This document shows, in pieces, positions 62,625 through 64,000 of a DNA stretch of 64,000 bases; position 1 is the stretch's first letter; each line of letters starts with the position of its first letter. The DNA is from Ostrinia nubilalis. Taxonomy: Eukaryota > Arthropoda > Insecta > Lepidoptera > Crambidae. The notes beneath the pieces are model-generated. The model did no database searches, had not been told where the DNA came from, and saw nothing but the letters and a program-made list of their open reading frames with translations. The stretch is from NCBI RefSeq assembly GCF_963855985.1, contig NW_026973566.1, forward strand, positions 2,046,001 to 2,110,000, read 5' to 3'. The translations under genes and the position numbers were made by a program.

Positions 62625-64000
62625 AAAATCAAATTGTGCAGCCACTAAAACAAAGTATAAAACATACTGCAAAGTCCTAAAACTAGTTACAAGACAATCT
62701 AGAATAATCACTAATAAAACTTACCTACATCAGAGCACAAATAAAAATAAAGCCACTTGGGAACTAGTAAAACAAAATACAAATAACACTAACAACATAA
62801 AAGACACGCTAGAGTCGCTTAAAAAGGACGATATTGTGATTGTCGATCCATCTGACATAGCTGAAACAATGAATGACTATTTTGTTAATTGTAACAATAC
62901 TACACAGTCCGTGACAGAAGTGCATTATAAGCCTATAACAGAATCAAACTTACACAGCATTTTTATGTCACCAGTAAATAGCTCTGAAATAAAAAACATA
63001 GTAAAGGGACTAAAAAACAAAAAAAGTACAGGTTATGACAACATTCCTATGGCAAAAATAAAATCAAGTATTGACTTCATAGCTGAACCTTTGACACACA
63101 TTATAAACTTGACTCTTGAAACAGGAATTTTCCCAACCGAACTAAAAAAGGCATTAGTAAAACCTCTCCACAAGAAAGGGCCTAGAGATGAAATTGGTAA
63201 CTATAGACCTATAGCTTTGTTATCTAATTTCTCTAAAATATTCGAAAAGGTAATATCAATAAGGATCACTTCATTTTTGGACAAACATAATACATTACAT
63301 TCTAACCAATTTGGATTTCAGAAGGGTAAAAATACAACAATGGCCATATTTAATATACTCAAGCAAATATGTATTGATGTTGATAGGAAAACAACATGTA
63401 TAGGACTGTTTTTGGACTTATCAAAGGCATTTGATTGTGTAGTGCATAGAATTTTATTAAAACAACTCGATCATATAGGAATCCGTGGGCGTGCCTTGAG
63501 CTTGATGGAGTCATATCTCACAAATAGAGTTCAGGCGACCATACTCGACAGTTATGACAAAAAATCAAAGACCATTAAACGAGTACAGTCAATTTATGAA
63601 AACATCAATCTTGGAGTGCCGCAGGGCAGTATTCTGGGACCTCTTCTATTCCTAGTTTATGTAAATGAATTTCCTCGCGTCGTAGACCATTTGTGTGTCA
63701 TGTGTGCTGACGATGCCACAATATTCATATCTGGGGACAGTGTGAGTGGAGATAACTTAGTTAACGAAATATATAGAACACTAAAACTTGTAGTAAACTG
63801 GTTGCAATCCATTAATCTGAAGGTAAATTTAGCCAAAACGAAATTAATTGAATTTAGAAATTATAAGAAAAGGCCTTTGGACTTAAATATTGTACTAGAT
63901 GGCACACAGATCGAGCAAGCGTCTGAAATAATATTTCTGGGTATCACTGTTGATTCTAATATAAATTGGAAGTCACATATTGATAAAATTAATAATAAAA
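62611..64000 (+). pseudogene. LINE-C ORF2, reverse transcriptase part (runs off the window)
   Basis: Open in the +1 frame to the window end, about 463 codons. Motifs: KNKKSTGYDNIPMAKIK, LVKPLHKKGPRDEIGNYRPI, SNQFGFQKGKNT, LFLDLSKAFDCVVH, GVPQGSILGPLLFLVY, then CADDATIF (63703-63714). The catalytic motif is Cys-Ala-Asp-Asp where Tyr or Phe is normal. The end of the RT (LGITVDSNINWKSHI) is visible at the edge. Clade CR1-like, in agreement with the PHD/esterase ORF1. Confidence 0.88.

Larger units (their letters stand above)
21809..64000 (+). mobile_element. LINE-C, CR1-group LINE carrying nested insertions
   Basis: The outermost element of the right two thirds. A CpG-rich leader abuts the broken Gypsy RT at 21808/21809. 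ORF1 starts at 22867, is split by BEL-1 (23967-56208, duplication GATCA) and LINE-E (56291-61219, candidate duplication CAAATA) and ends at 61681. ORF2 starts there and runs off the window. Its own 3' end and target duplication are outside the window; the missing half of the Gypsy element may lie beyond. Confidence 0.85.

Overview
This window looks like insect nuclear DNA, most likely from a moth or butterfly. I see no host gene, RNA gene or CRISPR array. Almost all of it is transposable elements inserted into one another. The lepidopteran guess rests on element content: BEL/Pao elements, LINEs whose ORF1 carries a domain like the baculovirus FP (25K) protein, RTE tails and a very common lepidopteran dispersed repeat. 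It is an inference, not a proof.

Layout. 1-4195: LINE-A (minus), with ORF1, an extra hydrophobic frame (ORFX) and a broken ORF2. 4200-10500: old debris, namely a shrunken pogo-like transposon, a decayed BEL/Pao relic (BEL-4) with an RTE scrap and a palindromic repeat inside it, AT-rich repeats and a 1.6-kb dispersed repeat. 10513-19850: BEL-3, 5' truncated; its integrase is split by LINE-B, which is itself split by a 5.1-kb LTR element without visible pol (LTR-N) and by a foldback element. 19729-21808: a CTTT-tailed repeat and a Ty3/Gypsy fragment. 21809 to the end: LINE-C (plus; PHD finger/esterase ORF1, then endonuclease/RT ORF2), opened up by two insertions.

The largest insertion, BEL-1 (23967-56208), has 564-bp LTRs and a 5-bp target duplication GATCA. 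The ORF1 frame of LINE-C resumes right after it. Inside BEL-1 lie a Tc1/mariner-like foldback element (with an RTE scrap), an exact-period 7652-bp amplification carrying two copies of another BEL/Pao element (BEL-2, 1567-aa gag-pol frame), an R1-like LINE-D with a 14-bp target duplication (itself hit by two DNA elements and a LINE tail), and another inverted-repeat element near the 3' end. The second insertion in LINE-C is LINE-E (minus, 56291-61219), of the same family as LINE-B.

The genes do not form one pathway. Each element encodes its own mobility: LTR elements encode gag, protease, reverse transcriptase, RNase H and integrase; LINEs encode an RNA-binding ORF1 and an endonuclease-RT ORF2; the short inverted-repeat elements would rely on transposases made elsewhere. 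The points most worth a second look are the shared hydrophobic ORFX between ORF1 and ORF2 of LINE-A and LINE-E, the 7652-bp amplification whose junction contains a rearranged foldback arm, two THAP-exon DNA elements with exact 7-bp target duplications, and a 758-aa frame that fuses an integrase to a LINE reverse transcriptase.
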